From: Acidobacteriota bacterium
GTDB lineage: Bacteria > Acidobacteriota > Terriglobia > Terriglobales > Acidobacteriaceae
Assembly: GCA_021780315.1 (NCBI GenBank)
Contig: JAJXYY010000010.1
Span: 1-64,000 of the forward strand
Reading direction: 5' to 3'
DNA: 64,000 nucleotides
The notes beneath the pieces are model-generated. The model saw nothing but the letters and a program-made list of their open reading frames with translations. It did not search any database and was not told the origin of the DNA. Made by a program: the position numbers and the translations under genes. Of this stretch, positions 37,801 to 45,911 are shown piece by piece (position 1 is the stretch's first letter; each line of letters starts with the position of its first letter).

Positions 37801-38108
37801 ACGAAGCCGAAGCCAAACGCATCGCCGACTTCGCCGCCACCGGCCTCGTCCCCACCGTCGATCCCGACCACGACCCCGCCCGGGAGGCCATGCTTCACGC
37901 CGCCCAGCGTCGTCTCCGTCCCATCGTCATGACCGCCATCGCTGCCGTCTGCGGCATGCTTCCACTCGCCTTCGCCCTCGGTGCCGGCTCCCAGATGCTC
38001 CAACCCCTCGCCATCGCCGTCATCGGAGGCCTCTTCATCTCCGTGGCTCTCTCCCTCATCGTCACCCCGGTCATCTACTACCGCCTCACCCGCAACCGCC
38101 ACGCCTGA
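34872..38108 (+). CDS. RND-family inner-membrane efflux pump
   Basis: 1078 residues. The first helix is KTIFFFLIVLTLAGVYGAFQ, followed by the porter motif VPISVFPETNFPRVVIGVD. TM4 carries the proton-relay aspartates in GLVIDDAIVVVENIVVHRDA. The second half repeats the fold with SFMGLIMVIGIVAKNGILLL. Twelve membrane segments and two large periplasmic loops fit the AcrB/CzcA superfamily. Between the halves is a polar linker of about 40 residues. The sequence does not show whether drugs or metals are exported. The absence of His/Met-rich segments makes a metal role less obvious. It completes the TolC-adaptor-pump operon. Confidence 0.94.
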   Translation: MSTASTPGPHSQSDLQSSFWLSRASKTIFFFLIVLTLAGVYGAFQVPISVFPETNFPRVVIGVDNGVMPVEQMQVTITKPIEDAVNSVPGLLTVRSTTSRGSAEVSLFFDWNVDMYRTLQLADAALSKVSQTLPATAHITTNRLTFATFPILGYALSADDRGPATVSPTRLWEIATYDLKPPLNRVNGVSTVLVQGGQVPEYHIIPNLARLQSSGVTLTDLVNAVQASNIIDSPGLYEANHELILGLIGAQAHDTSQLANLVVKTTPGGAPVRVADVASVQPATLPVYTRVTADGKPSVLLNISRQPASNTVQVADAVAIKVAELQAKLPPGVRLVPFYDQSQLVRESIASVRDAILIGLVLACIILFLFLRDWTSSVIAGLVIPVTVSVTILFLWIIGQSFNLMTLGGLAAAIGLVIDDAIVVVENIVVHRDAGQSRTEAIRSALSEITTPLVFSTLTPVVVFLPLISVTGVTGSFFRALAITMTAALLTSLALALTFTPALSLFLLSHAPAKKSSPDQDLSASPSEHPAEHAAGHEDGPIMRRILHVHARVLNFALARPIALAAACLLLVVAGYFSYNALGSDLLPAMDEGAFVLDYLTPAGTSLTETNRILEHVEQILHNTPEVEITSRRTGLQMGLAAVTEANSGDFTVRLKSKRSRSIEDIMADIRAQIKRTEPALDIEFTQVLQDMIGDLSNSPEPIQVKLFANDQALLNDLGPKVQAAISKIPGVVDTQNGVDNTISGPATSFQIDPVVAARLGFTPTEVAEDATAILDGLPTNDPMIVNGRPYTIRVRLPEDNRASLDAIENTVFNSSTGHTATLASLAQVTQLPPQNEIRKENLQQLIVASGRLEGSDLGTAMAQVRSTVDGLHLPSTVRVEYGGTYQEQQKSFHDLARVLILALALVFGVLLAEFRNFSAPIAILTSSILSITGVVLALLITQTDFNVASFMGLIMVIGIVAKNGILLLDADEKFRHEAEAKRIADFAATGLVPTVDPDHDPAREAMLHAAQRRLRPIVMTAIAAVCGMLPLAFALGAGSQMLQPLAIAVIGGLFISVALSLIVTPVIYYRLTRNRHA

Positions 38109-38344
38109 TCCGCACTGGCGCAAGCCCCCACCAACTCTGCCCTTGGCCTGTGTGCCAAGGGCAGTCATTTCATTTGTCCGGATGCACCGCACACGCACCC
38201 GTGATTAAAGTCACAGACCACCCCCTTCGCCCAGCACAAACTGGAACACATGGAGGTGACACGGTCCAGCAAGCCCGTCTGCAATCTTTGCTGCTTGCTC
38301 TCGACACAAGCTCACGAAGTCACTCCAGCGAAGGGATCAAAATC

Positions 38345-39001
38345 ATGGATACAGCCATTCAAGAAAAAGTGCACAGCACCTTCCCGCGTCTCAATCAACC
38401 TGCTCCCACCTTTGAGGTCGAGACCACGCACGGCACTCTGCGCCTCGAAGACTTTCAAGGCAGTTGGGTCATCCTCTTCTCGCATCCCGCAGACTTTACC
38501 CCCGTCTGTACTACCGAGTTCGTCGCCTTTGCGCAAATCGCACCCGAACTCAAAAGACGTGGCGTCGAACTCCTCGGCCTCAGCATCGACAGCACCTACT
38601 CCCACATCGCCTGGGTCAGAAACATCGAGAAAAACTTCGACGTCAAGATTCCCTTTCCCATCATCGCCGACCTCAACAAGGACGTGGCAACCCTCTACGG
38701 CATGGTTATGCCCGGCGAAAGCAAAACCGAGACCAGTCGCTGTGTCTTTGTCATCGATCCCAAGGGCCTCATCCGCGCGATGATCTACTACCCCCTCACC
38801 ACAGGCCGCAACACTCAGGAGATTCTCCGCCTCATCGACGCCTTGCAGACCAGCGACAAGCACTCCGTCGCCACCCCCGCAAACTGGAAACCAGGAGAAA
38901 AAGTCATCGTCCCCCCACCAAAAACCACCGAAGAGGCAGAGATTCGCATGACCGCCGGGTACGAAACCCCCGACTGGTACTTCTCGAAGAAGTCTCTCTA
39001 A
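38345..39001 (+). CDS. 1-Cys peroxiredoxin (Prx6 type)
   Basis: 218 residues from ATG 38345, with AAGGGATC upstream; the frame continues upstream without a better start. The peroxidatic cysteine lies in SHPADFTPVCTTEFVAFAQ, the Prx6 motif. The C-terminal part has LTTGRNTQEILRLIDALQ and GYETPDWYF, the extended tail of 1-Cys enzymes. There is another cysteine (SRCVFVIDP), but no typical resolving-Cys motif. It reduces hydrogen peroxide and lipid or organic peroxides. A small winged-helix gene follows after 29 bp, and the two are probably co-transcribed. Confidence 0.93.
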   Translation: MDTAIQEKVHSTFPRLNQPAPTFEVETTHGTLRLEDFQGSWVILFSHPADFTPVCTTEFVAFAQIAPELKRRGVELLGLSIDSTYSHIAWVRNIEKNFDVKIPFPIIADLNKDVATLYGMVMPGESKTETSRCVFVIDPKGLIRAMIYYPLTTGRNTQEILRLIDALQTSDKHSVATPANWKPGEKVIVPPPKTTEEAEIRMTAGYETPDWYFSKKSL

Positions 39002-39030
39002 GCCATCAAGTCACTGCGGAGGTTTCCATC

Positions 39031-39288
39031 ATGGCCTGCATCAACAGCACTGGCGAGATCAACGACATGGCAAGAAAAATCCTCGCTGCCATCACCCAGC
39101 CCGCATCACTCGAGCAGGTCGCACTGCTCTCGGGAACACCTCTCTACCGCATCCGCAGTGGCGTCAGAGAGCTGCTGCAGGCCGGGCTAGTCGAGCAAAA
39201 GGACCAGCTCTATCTGGCCACCGCAGCAGGCTTCGCTGCCCACAGTAAACCGGTCTCGAACAACCCTGCTGCGTCTCCTGCCAAATAA
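39031..39288 (+). CDS. Small winged-helix DNA-binding-like protein
   Basis: 85 residues from ATG 39031, preceded by GCGGAGG. The body is one winged-helix unit: MARKILAAITQPASLEQVAL, LSGTPLYRIRSGVRELLQAG and LVEQKDQLYLATAAG. No sensor domain or metal-binding cysteine cluster is visible. The N-terminal MACIN holds a single cysteine, which could be redox-sensitive. Its position directly after a peroxiredoxin suggests a local regulator of the peroxide response. That function is inferred only from context. Confidence 0.7.
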   Translation: MACINSTGEINDMARKILAAITQPASLEQVALLSGTPLYRIRSGVRELLQAGLVEQKDQLYLATAAGFAAHSKPVSNNPAASPAK

Positions 39289-39381
39289 ATGAACATGGCC
39301 ATCTGACGAATACAAGCTCATCTCTGCCTTGGCATACTGGGCCTGCTCTGACCGAACTCTACAAAATCTCCAGAGGTCGCT

Positions 39382-40008
39382 ATGAACAAATATGCAATGG
39401 AATTCATTGGCACATTCTTTCTGGTACTCACCATCGGCATGACCGTCATCGCCGGTGGTGACGGCGTCATTCCCCAACTCGCCATCGGTGCCATCCTCAT
39501 GGTCATGATCTACGCCGGCGGCCATATCTCCGGAGGCCATTACAACCCAGCAGTCACCCTCGGCGTTTGGATTCGCGGCCGCTGTCCTGGCTCCGATGTT
39601 CTGCCCTACATCCTCGTTCAGGTACTCGGCGCCATCCTGGCATCGTTCGTGGTTCGCTACCTCACCCCCGGCATCCCGGTCCATACCCGCGACCTGCCCA
39701 TCGCACCGGAACTCCTCGCAGAGTTCCTCTTCACCTTTGCCTTGGTCTTCGTCGTCCTCAACACAGCCACATCCAAGGACAACGCAGGCAACTCGTTCTA
39801 CGGAATCGCCATCGGCTTCACGGTATTGGTCGGTGCGTTCGCCGTCGGCGGAGTTGCAAGTGCTGCCTTCAATCCAGCAGTCGCCATCGGTATCTCCAAC
39901 ATGGGCCTGGTCGCCTGGAGCAGGCTCTGGATCTACCTACTCGCCAACTTCTCCGGCGGAGCAATAGCAGCTCTCTCCTTCAAACTCCTCTGTCCGGAAG
40001 ACCAATAG
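39382..40008 (+). CDS. MIP-family aquaporin / glycerol-facilitator-like channel
   Basis: 208 residues with six membrane helices. The two pore half-helices carry the signature NPA boxes in GGHYNPAVTLGV and SAAFNPAVAIGI. The N-terminus MNKYAMEFIGTFFLVLTIG is typical of bacterial MIP channels. The region before the second NPA and the short loops favour water over glycerol transport, but selectivity cannot be decided by eye. It lies 94 bp after the winged-helix gene on the same strand and is followed by a strong hairpin. Confidence 0.9.
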   Translation: MNKYAMEFIGTFFLVLTIGMTVIAGGDGVIPQLAIGAILMVMIYAGGHISGGHYNPAVTLGVWIRGRCPGSDVLPYILVQVLGAILASFVVRYLTPGIPVHTRDLPIAPELLAEFLFTFALVFVVLNTATSKDNAGNSFYGIAIGFTVLVGAFAVGGVASAAFNPAVAIGISNMGLVAWSRLWIYLLANFSGGAIAALSFKLLCPEDQ

Positions 40009-40019
40009 ACCAATTGCAA

Positions 40020-40049
40020 AACCTGCCGGTGCTTAAACACCGGCAGGTT
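40020..40049 (+). terminator. Rho-independent-like hairpin after the aquaporin gene
   Basis: AACCTGCCGGTG and CACCGGCAGGTT pair perfectly around CTTAAA, 12 bp after the stop codon. The tail is TTCATAATG rather than a T run, but position and stability make a terminator likely. Confidence 0.8.
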
Positions 40050-40140
40050 CATAATGAGCGCATCCCAACTCCAGTCAACAGCTTCCAGCCACTAAAACCT
40101 TCAAGCTCCCCGCAACTCCGCATCGTTACCGCCACACAAC

Positions 40141-40170
40141 AAACGACGCACCCATATGGGTGCGTCGTTT
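40141..40170. terminator. Perfect 30-base palindrome between convergent genes
   Basis: AAACGACGCACCCAT and ATGGGTGCGTCGTTT are perfect reverse complements with no spacer. The palindrome lies 31 bp from the end of the minus-strand secreted protein gene (40202). On the plus side it is followed by GCATGCTGCTCTTCTTTT. It can terminate transcription from either direction. Confidence 0.75.
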
Positions 40171-40201
40171 GCATGCTGCTCTTCTTTTCAGGCGTATCGC
40201 A

Positions 40202-41863
40202 TTACTGGCAACCATTCACCTTGAACGACCCAATACGCGTATGCCAGTTGAACGTACCGTTCGCCGCAAGATACTCGTTCGTGTACCACATCGTGCAGTC
40301 GTCCACCGGGTCCACAGACATCGCACTGTAGTCGCCCCAGCGGTTTAGTGTCCTCTGCTGGGCTCCCGCTCCAGACAACAGCAGTTGTTCCGATCCCATC
40401 TTGCCCAGAGGATCGGATGGTGTCCGGTACGAGTAGCGGATGGAAGGATACGCCGTGCCGCTCGAGGTGCTGTATCCCAGTGCCAGATTGCCCACCTTGT
40501 CCGATGCAATCGACCCCATCCATCGGCTCAAACCGTCCGCCGGCGCATACGTCGACTGCTGATAGACCGTCACGCCCGTGCTCCCGCCACTCGCTGGTCG
40601 CAACTCATACCACCGCGACCCGGATGCCACAGAGCCAGGATTTACAGAGTGATTCACAAACAACGCCTCATGCCCGTCCGCAAAGTGCCGGTAAGACAAC
40701 CGGTACATCAAACGGTCGGCCAGAGAGTCCAGTTGCTGCCGGGTCCCGGGCTGCGGAATGCATGTTCCTCCGCCGCAGGCTTCCGCAAACGTCGCTACCG
40801 TCGTGCTGTACGGTCCGGAAAGAGTACTGTTCGCACTATTCGTGAAGTCCACATGAAACCTCCAGGTGTTCAACAAATTCGTGCCGAAGTTCACAAAGTA
40901 TTCGCTGTCTCCGCTCGGTGGCGCTGTCACGCCGTCTACGTCGCCGGGCAACACCCCGCCGTAGCTCGTCGAAAGCTGAAAGCACTGTTCCGCCGCCGCA
41001 CCACCGGCCCGCATTGCAGCACCGTCATACGCACACAGTCGCGCACCGGCAAAGCTGTTCCCGCTGAACATGTTGTACGTCGCAAAGTAAACGCCGTTGA
41101 ATACCCCAAACTTCGGGTAATCATTGAAGTTCGGTTGGCGGTACGCATACACGTTGTACGCGCCCGTCGCATCGCTCGTCTGCGACACCGCGACACACTG
41201 CCAGTAGCCGATTGTGCCCCCATTCGTTACCGAGAACTGCGTCAGAATCCAGCGATTATTCGCCTTGTCATACTGCGCGATCGGATCACCGTCATTGTTC
41301 ACCGCACACGGATGCGTGCTCCCCAAAGACTGGAAAAGCTGATTGCCGGCAATTGGTCCGGCCACCGCGTTGCCCGTGCTTTTGTTGAAGACCGCAAACG
41401 ACTCATTCACCCACTGCACATACTGCGTCGCACCCACTGCCCCATTCGTATCCGGCGGAGCAGAATTCACCGTAAAGCCAGGAAACCCGTTCCCCAGGCC
41501 TTCAAGATTGTAGTTCGGTGCCAGTGTCCCAACACTCGTATACGCACTGCTTTGTACCACGGGATCACTCGTCCCTCCACCGCCACCTCCCGGCTTCGAC
41601 GATCCACCACCCTTGAACTGACGAAGTGGCTTATCCACCTTCGGTCCGTTCTCCTGCCCAACACGCATCCCATGCACCGGCGTACTCGCTGAGCCTGCGC
41701 CATAGCTCACCGATGGATTGCTCATCACCACAGGGGTTGAAGTAGCATTAGGGTTCTGGGCATGCAGGGTACAGCTCGTACCGGCAAGCAGAACCATGGC
41801 CGACCCGGCACACATATACCGGGAAAACTTCGTGAGAGTGAAGGTGAAAACGTCTCTTTGCAA
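40202..41863 (-). CDS. Large secreted protein of unknown function, probably beta-propeller-like
   Basis: About 553 residues from a TTG at 41863, which has AGGAG six bases upstream; an ATG at 41815 would begin inside the signal peptide. A signal peptide (MCAGSAMVLLAGTSCTLHAQ region) is followed by a glycine-rich linker (KGGGSSKPGGGGGGTSDP). The mature body has repeated beta-type segments such as PPDTNGAVGATQYVQWVNES, NRWILTQFSV, DYPKFGVFNGVYFATYNMF and LADRLMYRLSYRHFADGHEA. The 'PPDTNGAVGxxxYVQxVN' start is familiar from large bacterial exported proteins of unknown role. No catalytic motif is evident. It is monocistronic, with a palindrome at its 3' end. Confidence 0.7.
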   Translation of the reverse strand: MQRDVFTFTLTKFSRYMCAGSAMVLLAGTSCTLHAQNPNATSTPVVMSNPSVSYGAGSASTPVHGMRVGQENGPKVDKPLRQFKGGGSSKPGGGGGGTSDPVVQSSAYTSVGTLAPNYNLEGLGNGFPGFTVNSAPPDTNGAVGATQYVQWVNESFAVFNKSTGNAVAGPIAGNQLFQSLGSTHPCAVNNDGDPIAQYDKANNRWILTQFSVTNGGTIGYWQCVAVSQTSDATGAYNVYAYRQPNFNDYPKFGVFNGVYFATYNMFSGNSFAGARLCAYDGAAMRAGGAAAEQCFQLSTSYGGVLPGDVDGVTAPPSGDSEYFVNFGTNLLNTWRFHVDFTNSANSTLSGPYSTTVATFAEACGGGTCIPQPGTRQQLDSLADRLMYRLSYRHFADGHEALFVNHSVNPGSVASGSRWYELRPASGGSTGVTVYQQSTYAPADGLSRWMGSIASDKVGNLALGYSTSSGTAYPSIRYSYRTPSDPLGKMGSEQLLLSGAGAQQRTLNRWGDYSAMSVDPVDDCTMWYTNEYLAANGTFNWHTRIGSFKVNGCQ

Positions 41864-42095
41864 GGGTTGCTCCTGATTGGGGGGAGTGGCTCTAATCCCA
41901 GCTACCAACGATTACATCACCGGTATCAAAGTGGCTACACCTTACGCTGTCAATCCATCAAAATCAATCGCAGTTTCACCACTATCGTCAGAATCTTCCG
42001 CCAACCCATCCCATCAATAGGCTTGTTCACTTCACTTCATCCCTTCATAATCGGGACCAGAGAACCCGTCTCAGCCACAAGACTTAAAACAGCAA

Positions 42096-42124
42096 GGCCC
42101 GGTCTGACTCACTCAGACCGGGCC
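42096..42124 (-). terminator. Terminator hairpin after the YncE-like gene
   Basis: GGCCCGGTCTGA and TCAGACCGGGCC form a perfect 12-bp stem over CTCAC, 20 bp beyond the minus-strand stop at 42145. The minus-strand continuation is TTGCTGTTTTAAG, which gives a modest U tract. It is the best-formed intrinsic terminator in this part of the window. Confidence 0.85.
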
Positions 42125-42144
42125 CCACTTGCCATGCCTTCCAG

Positions 42145-43191
42145 CTACTTCTTCGTAACCACCAACACCTTGAAGCTACCCGGAACAACCGATGGACGTG
42201 GCCGTGGATTCTCCGCCGTCGCCGCCGGTTTCGGTCCAAACTCCGCCGCCACCACATACGCCTTGCCCGTCACATCGTCGAACGTCATCGTCCGCCCAGA
42301 CTTCTGTGTCGCCACCGTCTGAACCACGCTGTCCGCATCGCCCTTCACATTCACGATCGTCAGTGTCCCATCGCCATTCGAGCTGAACACCAACTGGTCC
42401 TTGGCGTCATAGTCCACCGCATCCGGTCCATCGCCAATCGCCACCAGCTTCAGCTCCTTGCCCGTAGTGGAATTCACTACCGCCATCACCTTGCCGTCGC
42501 ACACCGAATACAGCCGCTCATGCGTCGTATCCAGCGCCAGACCGCTCGGAGACTCGCACCCCTTCAGCGGCCACTCCGCCGTCTGCTTCAGCGTCTTCGC
42601 ATCCAGCCGTGCAATCGAGTTCTTCGTCTCGATATTCACAAACACCGTGCCCTTGCCATCCGCCTGCGCAAACTCCGGCTTGCCCGACAACTTGATCGTC
42701 GCCACCACCTTCTGCGTCGCGGTATCGATCACCGTAGCATCCTGGCTCCGTCCGTTGAACGCCCACACCGTCTTCGTCGCCGGCTCAAACAGCAGCCCGT
42801 CCGGATTCGTCCCCGCTGCAATCGAGCCCACCTTCGCATACGTCGTCCGGTCGAACACCACCACCTCGTTCGCCCCACCGTCACTGATGTATCCCAGCTT
42901 CCCATCCGTATCCAGCACCACGCCGTGCGTGCCCTTCAGACCGGTAATGGCGCCCACCGACTTGCCCGTATTCAGGTCCAGAACCTCAACCCGAGGTCCA
43001 TGCGTCACATACAGCACATGCATACTCGGATCGGCCAGCAAATAGTCCCAGCCGCCTTCGCCGCCAATCGTCCACTTGTCGGTAACAGCATACGGGCCAC
43101 TCGCCGCAGCCTGCGCCGCCACACTCGAGATCATCGGCAGCATCACACACGCCACCACGGGAAGAAAACGGACTACTTGCTTCAAACGCAT
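42145..43191 (-). CDS. Secreted YncE-type beta-propeller protein
   Basis: 348 residues. The signal peptide ends near SSVAAQAAA. Repeating blade sequences follow: LYVTHGPRVEVLDLNTGKSV, GYISDGGANEVVVFDRTTY, TVWAFNGRSQDATVIDTATQ, TVFVNIETKNSIARLDAKTL and LYSVCDGKVMAVVNSTTGKE. They match the NHL/YVTN-like propeller of YncE and surface-layer proteins. These bind ligands or DNA, or act as exported scaffolds, and the function here is unknown. The gene stands alone with its own terminator. Confidence 0.82.
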   Translation of the reverse strand: MRLKQVVRFLPVVACVMLPMISSVAAQAAASGPYAVTDKWTIGGEGGWDYLLADPSMHVLYVTHGPRVEVLDLNTGKSVGAITGLKGTHGVVLDTDGKLGYISDGGANEVVVFDRTTYAKVGSIAAGTNPDGLLFEPATKTVWAFNGRSQDATVIDTATQKVVATIKLSGKPEFAQADGKGTVFVNIETKNSIARLDAKTLKQTAEWPLKGCESPSGLALDTTHERLYSVCDGKVMAVVNSTTGKELKLVAIGDGPDAVDYDAKDQLVFSSNGDGTLTIVNVKGDADSVVQTVATQKSGRTMTFDDVTGKAYVVAAEFGPKPAATAENPRPRPSVVPGSFKVLVVTKK

Positions 43192-43501
43192 ATCGCACTA
43201 CTCCTTCATTGGAATGACTCTCCACCCACCATATCGCCCCAACCTGAGCTTTCGCTTAAGAATCCGACAACACCTTACATCCCATCCAACATCTTCCGTA
43301 AATGTTCATACAACCCACTCCGTAACTCCTCGACCACCCACGCCAGCATCCCTCGCCTCACCCATAACCGCCACAAATAAAAGTGCCTCTCAAAAATTCA
43401 AGTCCAGACCTAAACCTCCTGCTTCGAAGACTTTGACACGTTTTGCCGGGGTGGGGGTCCACCCTCCCGTTATACTCATCAGGCAACAGGAGACAACCAC
43501 T
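43192..43501. promoter_or_regulatory. Divergent region before the AIM24 gene, containing shared element Y
   Basis: These 310 bp separate the YncE-like gene (minus) from the AIM24 gene (plus). The first 200 bp show no gene or clear operator. The rest is the shared element at 43399-43476, ending in GTTATACTCATC, then an AGGAG ribosome site before ATG 43502. Confidence 0.5.
43399..43476 (+). repeat. Shared upstream element, copy Y (before the AIM24 gene)
   Basis: CAAGTCCAGACCTAAACC, CTTCGAAGACTTTGACA, TTTTGCCGGGGTGGGGG and GTTATACT repeat the order and spacing of 16794-16870. The end is 25 bp before ATG 43502. The two host genes are unrelated, so the element is a mobile or selected regulatory unit and not part of a gene duplication. 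Confidence 0.75.
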
Positions 43502-44257
43502 ATGAACCATCGCATCGTCGGCACCACCATGCCCGTCCTCGAGTTCGCCCTCGACCACAACGACGCCATCATCTCCGAGGCTGGCGAACTTTCCTGGATG
43601 TCCGCCTCCATCCAGATGACCACCCACACCCAGCACGCCGGTGGCGGCGGTTTCTTCGGAGCCATCAAGCGTGTCGCCGGTGGCGGAACCCTCTTCATGA
43701 CCGAGTACCGCGCCTACGGTGCCCCCGGCGAAGTCGCCTTCGCCACCCGCGTCCCCGGCCAGATCCTCCCTGTCCCCGTTGGCAACGGCTACGAATATCT
43801 CATCCACCGCCACGGCTTTCTCTGTGCCACCGACGGCATCGAACTCGGCGTAGGCTTCCAGCAATCCCTCGGCGCCGGCATCTTCGGTGGTGACGGCTTC
43901 CTCCTCCAGAAGCTCTCCGGGCAGGGAACCGCATGGCTCGAACTCTCCGGCGAAGTCGTCATCAAAGACCTCGCCCCTGGCGAAACCCTCCGCGTGCATC
44001 CCGGCCACGTCGGCGCCTTCCAGTCCAGCGTCGGCTTCCAGATCACCCGCGTCCCCGGCATCCGCAACATGATCTTCGGTGGCGACGGCATCTTCCTCGC
44101 CGCCCTCACCGGCCCCGGACGAGTCTGGCTCCAGACCCTCCCCATCGCCCGTCTCGCCCATCAACTCCAGGAGTACATGCCTCAGGCCCGCGCCGAACAG
44201 ACCACCGAAGGCGGTGTCGTCGGTGGCATCGTAGGCTCCATCCTCAAAGGCATGTAG
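43502..44257 (+). CDS. AIM24 / TIGR00266 family protein
   Basis: 251 residues from ATG 43502, with AGGAG upstream. Features are the opening VLEFALDHNDAIISEAGELS, GGGTLFMTEYRA, the glycine-rich GFLCATDGIELGVGFQQSLG, GIFGGDGFLLQKLSGQGTAW and a C-terminal GGVVGGIVGSILKG. The protein should form the beta-barrel-like double-stranded helix fold of the AIM24 family. The yeast member supports mitochondrial inner-membrane organisation, whereas bacterial roles are poorly defined. The gene carries shared element Y as its likely promoter. A P450 gene follows 103 bp later on the same strand. Confidence 0.88.
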   Translation: MNHRIVGTTMPVLEFALDHNDAIISEAGELSWMSASIQMTTHTQHAGGGGFFGAIKRVAGGGTLFMTEYRAYGAPGEVAFATRVPGQILPVPVGNGYEYLIHRHGFLCATDGIELGVGFQQSLGAGIFGGDGFLLQKLSGQGTAWLELSGEVVIKDLAPGETLRVHPGHVGAFQSSVGFQITRVPGIRNMIFGGDGIFLAALTGPGRVWLQTLPIARLAHQLQEYMPQARAEQTTEGGVVGGIVGSILKGM

Positions 44258-44360
44258 CCCTCCGGTAGCCCCATCAACAATCACCCCTCGGATGTGAGTC
44301 CCAGCCAAGGCCAGCACCCTCCCCGCTTGCCACTCGTCTAAACTCACACCGAGGGCTTCC

Positions 44361-45761
44361 ATGAACACTGCCACCACCACCGTCCCAGTCGACATCCGCC
44401 CCGGCAAATCCAACGCCTACCCTCCCGGCCCACCCTTCCTGCCCCGCCTCCTCTCCGGACGTCTCTTCACCGGTACCCCCACCACCAACATGACCGCCGC
44501 CGCCCGCGAATTCGGCGACCTTGTTCACTTCAAAGTCTTCGACCGCCACATCTACCAGTTCAACCATCCCGATCTCGTCGAAGACCTCCTCATCAAGGAC
44601 GCGGCCAAACACTCCCGCGGCATCGTCATGCAGCGCGCCAAGGTCGTCCTCGGTGAGGGCCTCCTCACCAGCGAAGAGCCGCTCCACATGCGCCAGCGCC
44701 GCCTCATGCAGCCAGCCTTCCTCCGCCAGCGCATCGCCGCCTACGGCGAAGTCATCGGCCAAAACGCCGCCGACATCTCCACCAACTGGCGCTCCGGAAC
44801 CGTCATCGACCTCCACACCGAGATGCTCGAACTCGCCCTGCGCATCGTAGGCAAGTGTCTCTTCGACCTCGACGTACAGTCCCGCGAAGAGGTCCTCAAG
44901 ATCTCCGCCGCCGTCGATGCCTTCATGGGCTTCCTGCCCCTCGCGCTCCTGCCCTTCTCCACCCTCATCCAGCGCCTGCCGCTCCCCGCCATGCGGCGCA
45001 TCCACTCAGGCAAGGCCCAACTCGACTCCCTCATCTACTCCATGATCCGCGAGCGCCGCGCCGCCCCCGGAGATCGTGGCGACCTGCTCTCCATGCTCCT
45101 CAACGCCACCGACACCGAGGGCAACAGCGGCAGCATGACCGACCAGCAGGTACATGACGAGTGCCTCACCATCATGCTCGCTGGCCACGAAACCACCGCC
45201 AACGCCCTCAGCTTCGCCCTCGGGCTCATCGCCCAGCATCCCGACATACAGCAGCGCCTCCACCTGGAGGCTGCCGCCGTCCTCGGCTCCCGCACGCCCA
45301 CCGCCGACGACTACCCGCGCCTCCCCTACGCCCACGCCGTCTTCGCCGAGGCCATGCGCCTCTACCCACCCGTCTGGGTCACCGCCCGCACCTGCGAAGT
45401 CCCCTACCAGGTCGCCGGCTTCGACATCCCCAAAGGAGCAGTCCTGCTCGCTCCCCAGTTCGTCATCCACCGCGACCCTCGCTTCTGGCCAGACCCACTC
45501 CGCTTCGACCCCCAACGCTTCACGCCCGAAGGCAAGGACCCCGCCCGCCCTCGCTTCGCCTACTACCCCTTCGCTGCTGGCTCTCGCCAGTGCATCGGCG
45601 AAGGCCTCGCCTGGATGGAAGGCGCCCTCTCCCTCGCCACTATCGCCCGCGACTGGCTCCTCACCCCCACCCCTAACGCCCCCACCAACATCCCCATCAA
45701 CCCAGCTATCAGCCTCCGCCCCAAAAACGGAGTACCTCTCCAGGTCCACCGCCGCCCCTGA
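44361..45761 (+). CDS. Cytochrome P450
   Basis: 466 residues with no membrane anchor, so it is soluble. The oxygen-binding I-helix is LAGHETTANALSFALGLIAQ, the K-helix ExxR is EAMRLYPPVW, and the haem-ligand cysteine is in FAAGSRQCIGEGLAW. PYQVAGFDIPKGAVLL and HRDPRFWPDPLRFDPQRF are the usual beta and meander regions. The length and the LYPPVW motif resemble class-II-like fatty-acid or terpenoid hydroxylases more than typical 400-residue bacterial P450s. No ferredoxin or reductase gene is adjacent, so electrons must come from partners elsewhere. The substrate is unknown. Confidence 0.95.
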   Translation: MNTATTTVPVDIRPGKSNAYPPGPPFLPRLLSGRLFTGTPTTNMTAAAREFGDLVHFKVFDRHIYQFNHPDLVEDLLIKDAAKHSRGIVMQRAKVVLGEGLLTSEEPLHMRQRRLMQPAFLRQRIAAYGEVIGQNAADISTNWRSGTVIDLHTEMLELALRIVGKCLFDLDVQSREEVLKISAAVDAFMGFLPLALLPFSTLIQRLPLPAMRRIHSGKAQLDSLIYSMIRERRAAPGDRGDLLSMLLNATDTEGNSGSMTDQQVHDECLTIMLAGHETTANALSFALGLIAQHPDIQQRLHLEAAAVLGSRTPTADDYPRLPYAHAVFAEAMRLYPPVWVTARTCEVPYQVAGFDIPKGAVLLAPQFVIHRDPRFWPDPLRFDPQRFTPEGKDPARPRFAYYPFAAGSRQCIGEGLAWMEGALSLATIARDWLLTPTPNAPTNIPINPAISLRPKNGVPLQVHRRP

Positions 45762-45911
45762 TCAAGGTAAAAGCCTCCAGAAATGATGAGTTTCCTTCCA
45801 TTAACTAATCATTGATGCGGCTGTAATCTGTGGCCTCTACGTTGAGACCATCGAGCGATGCAAGGATGCAGGGCATCGCAGATAGTCCACAACATTTAAG
45901 AGGTGAAGCAC

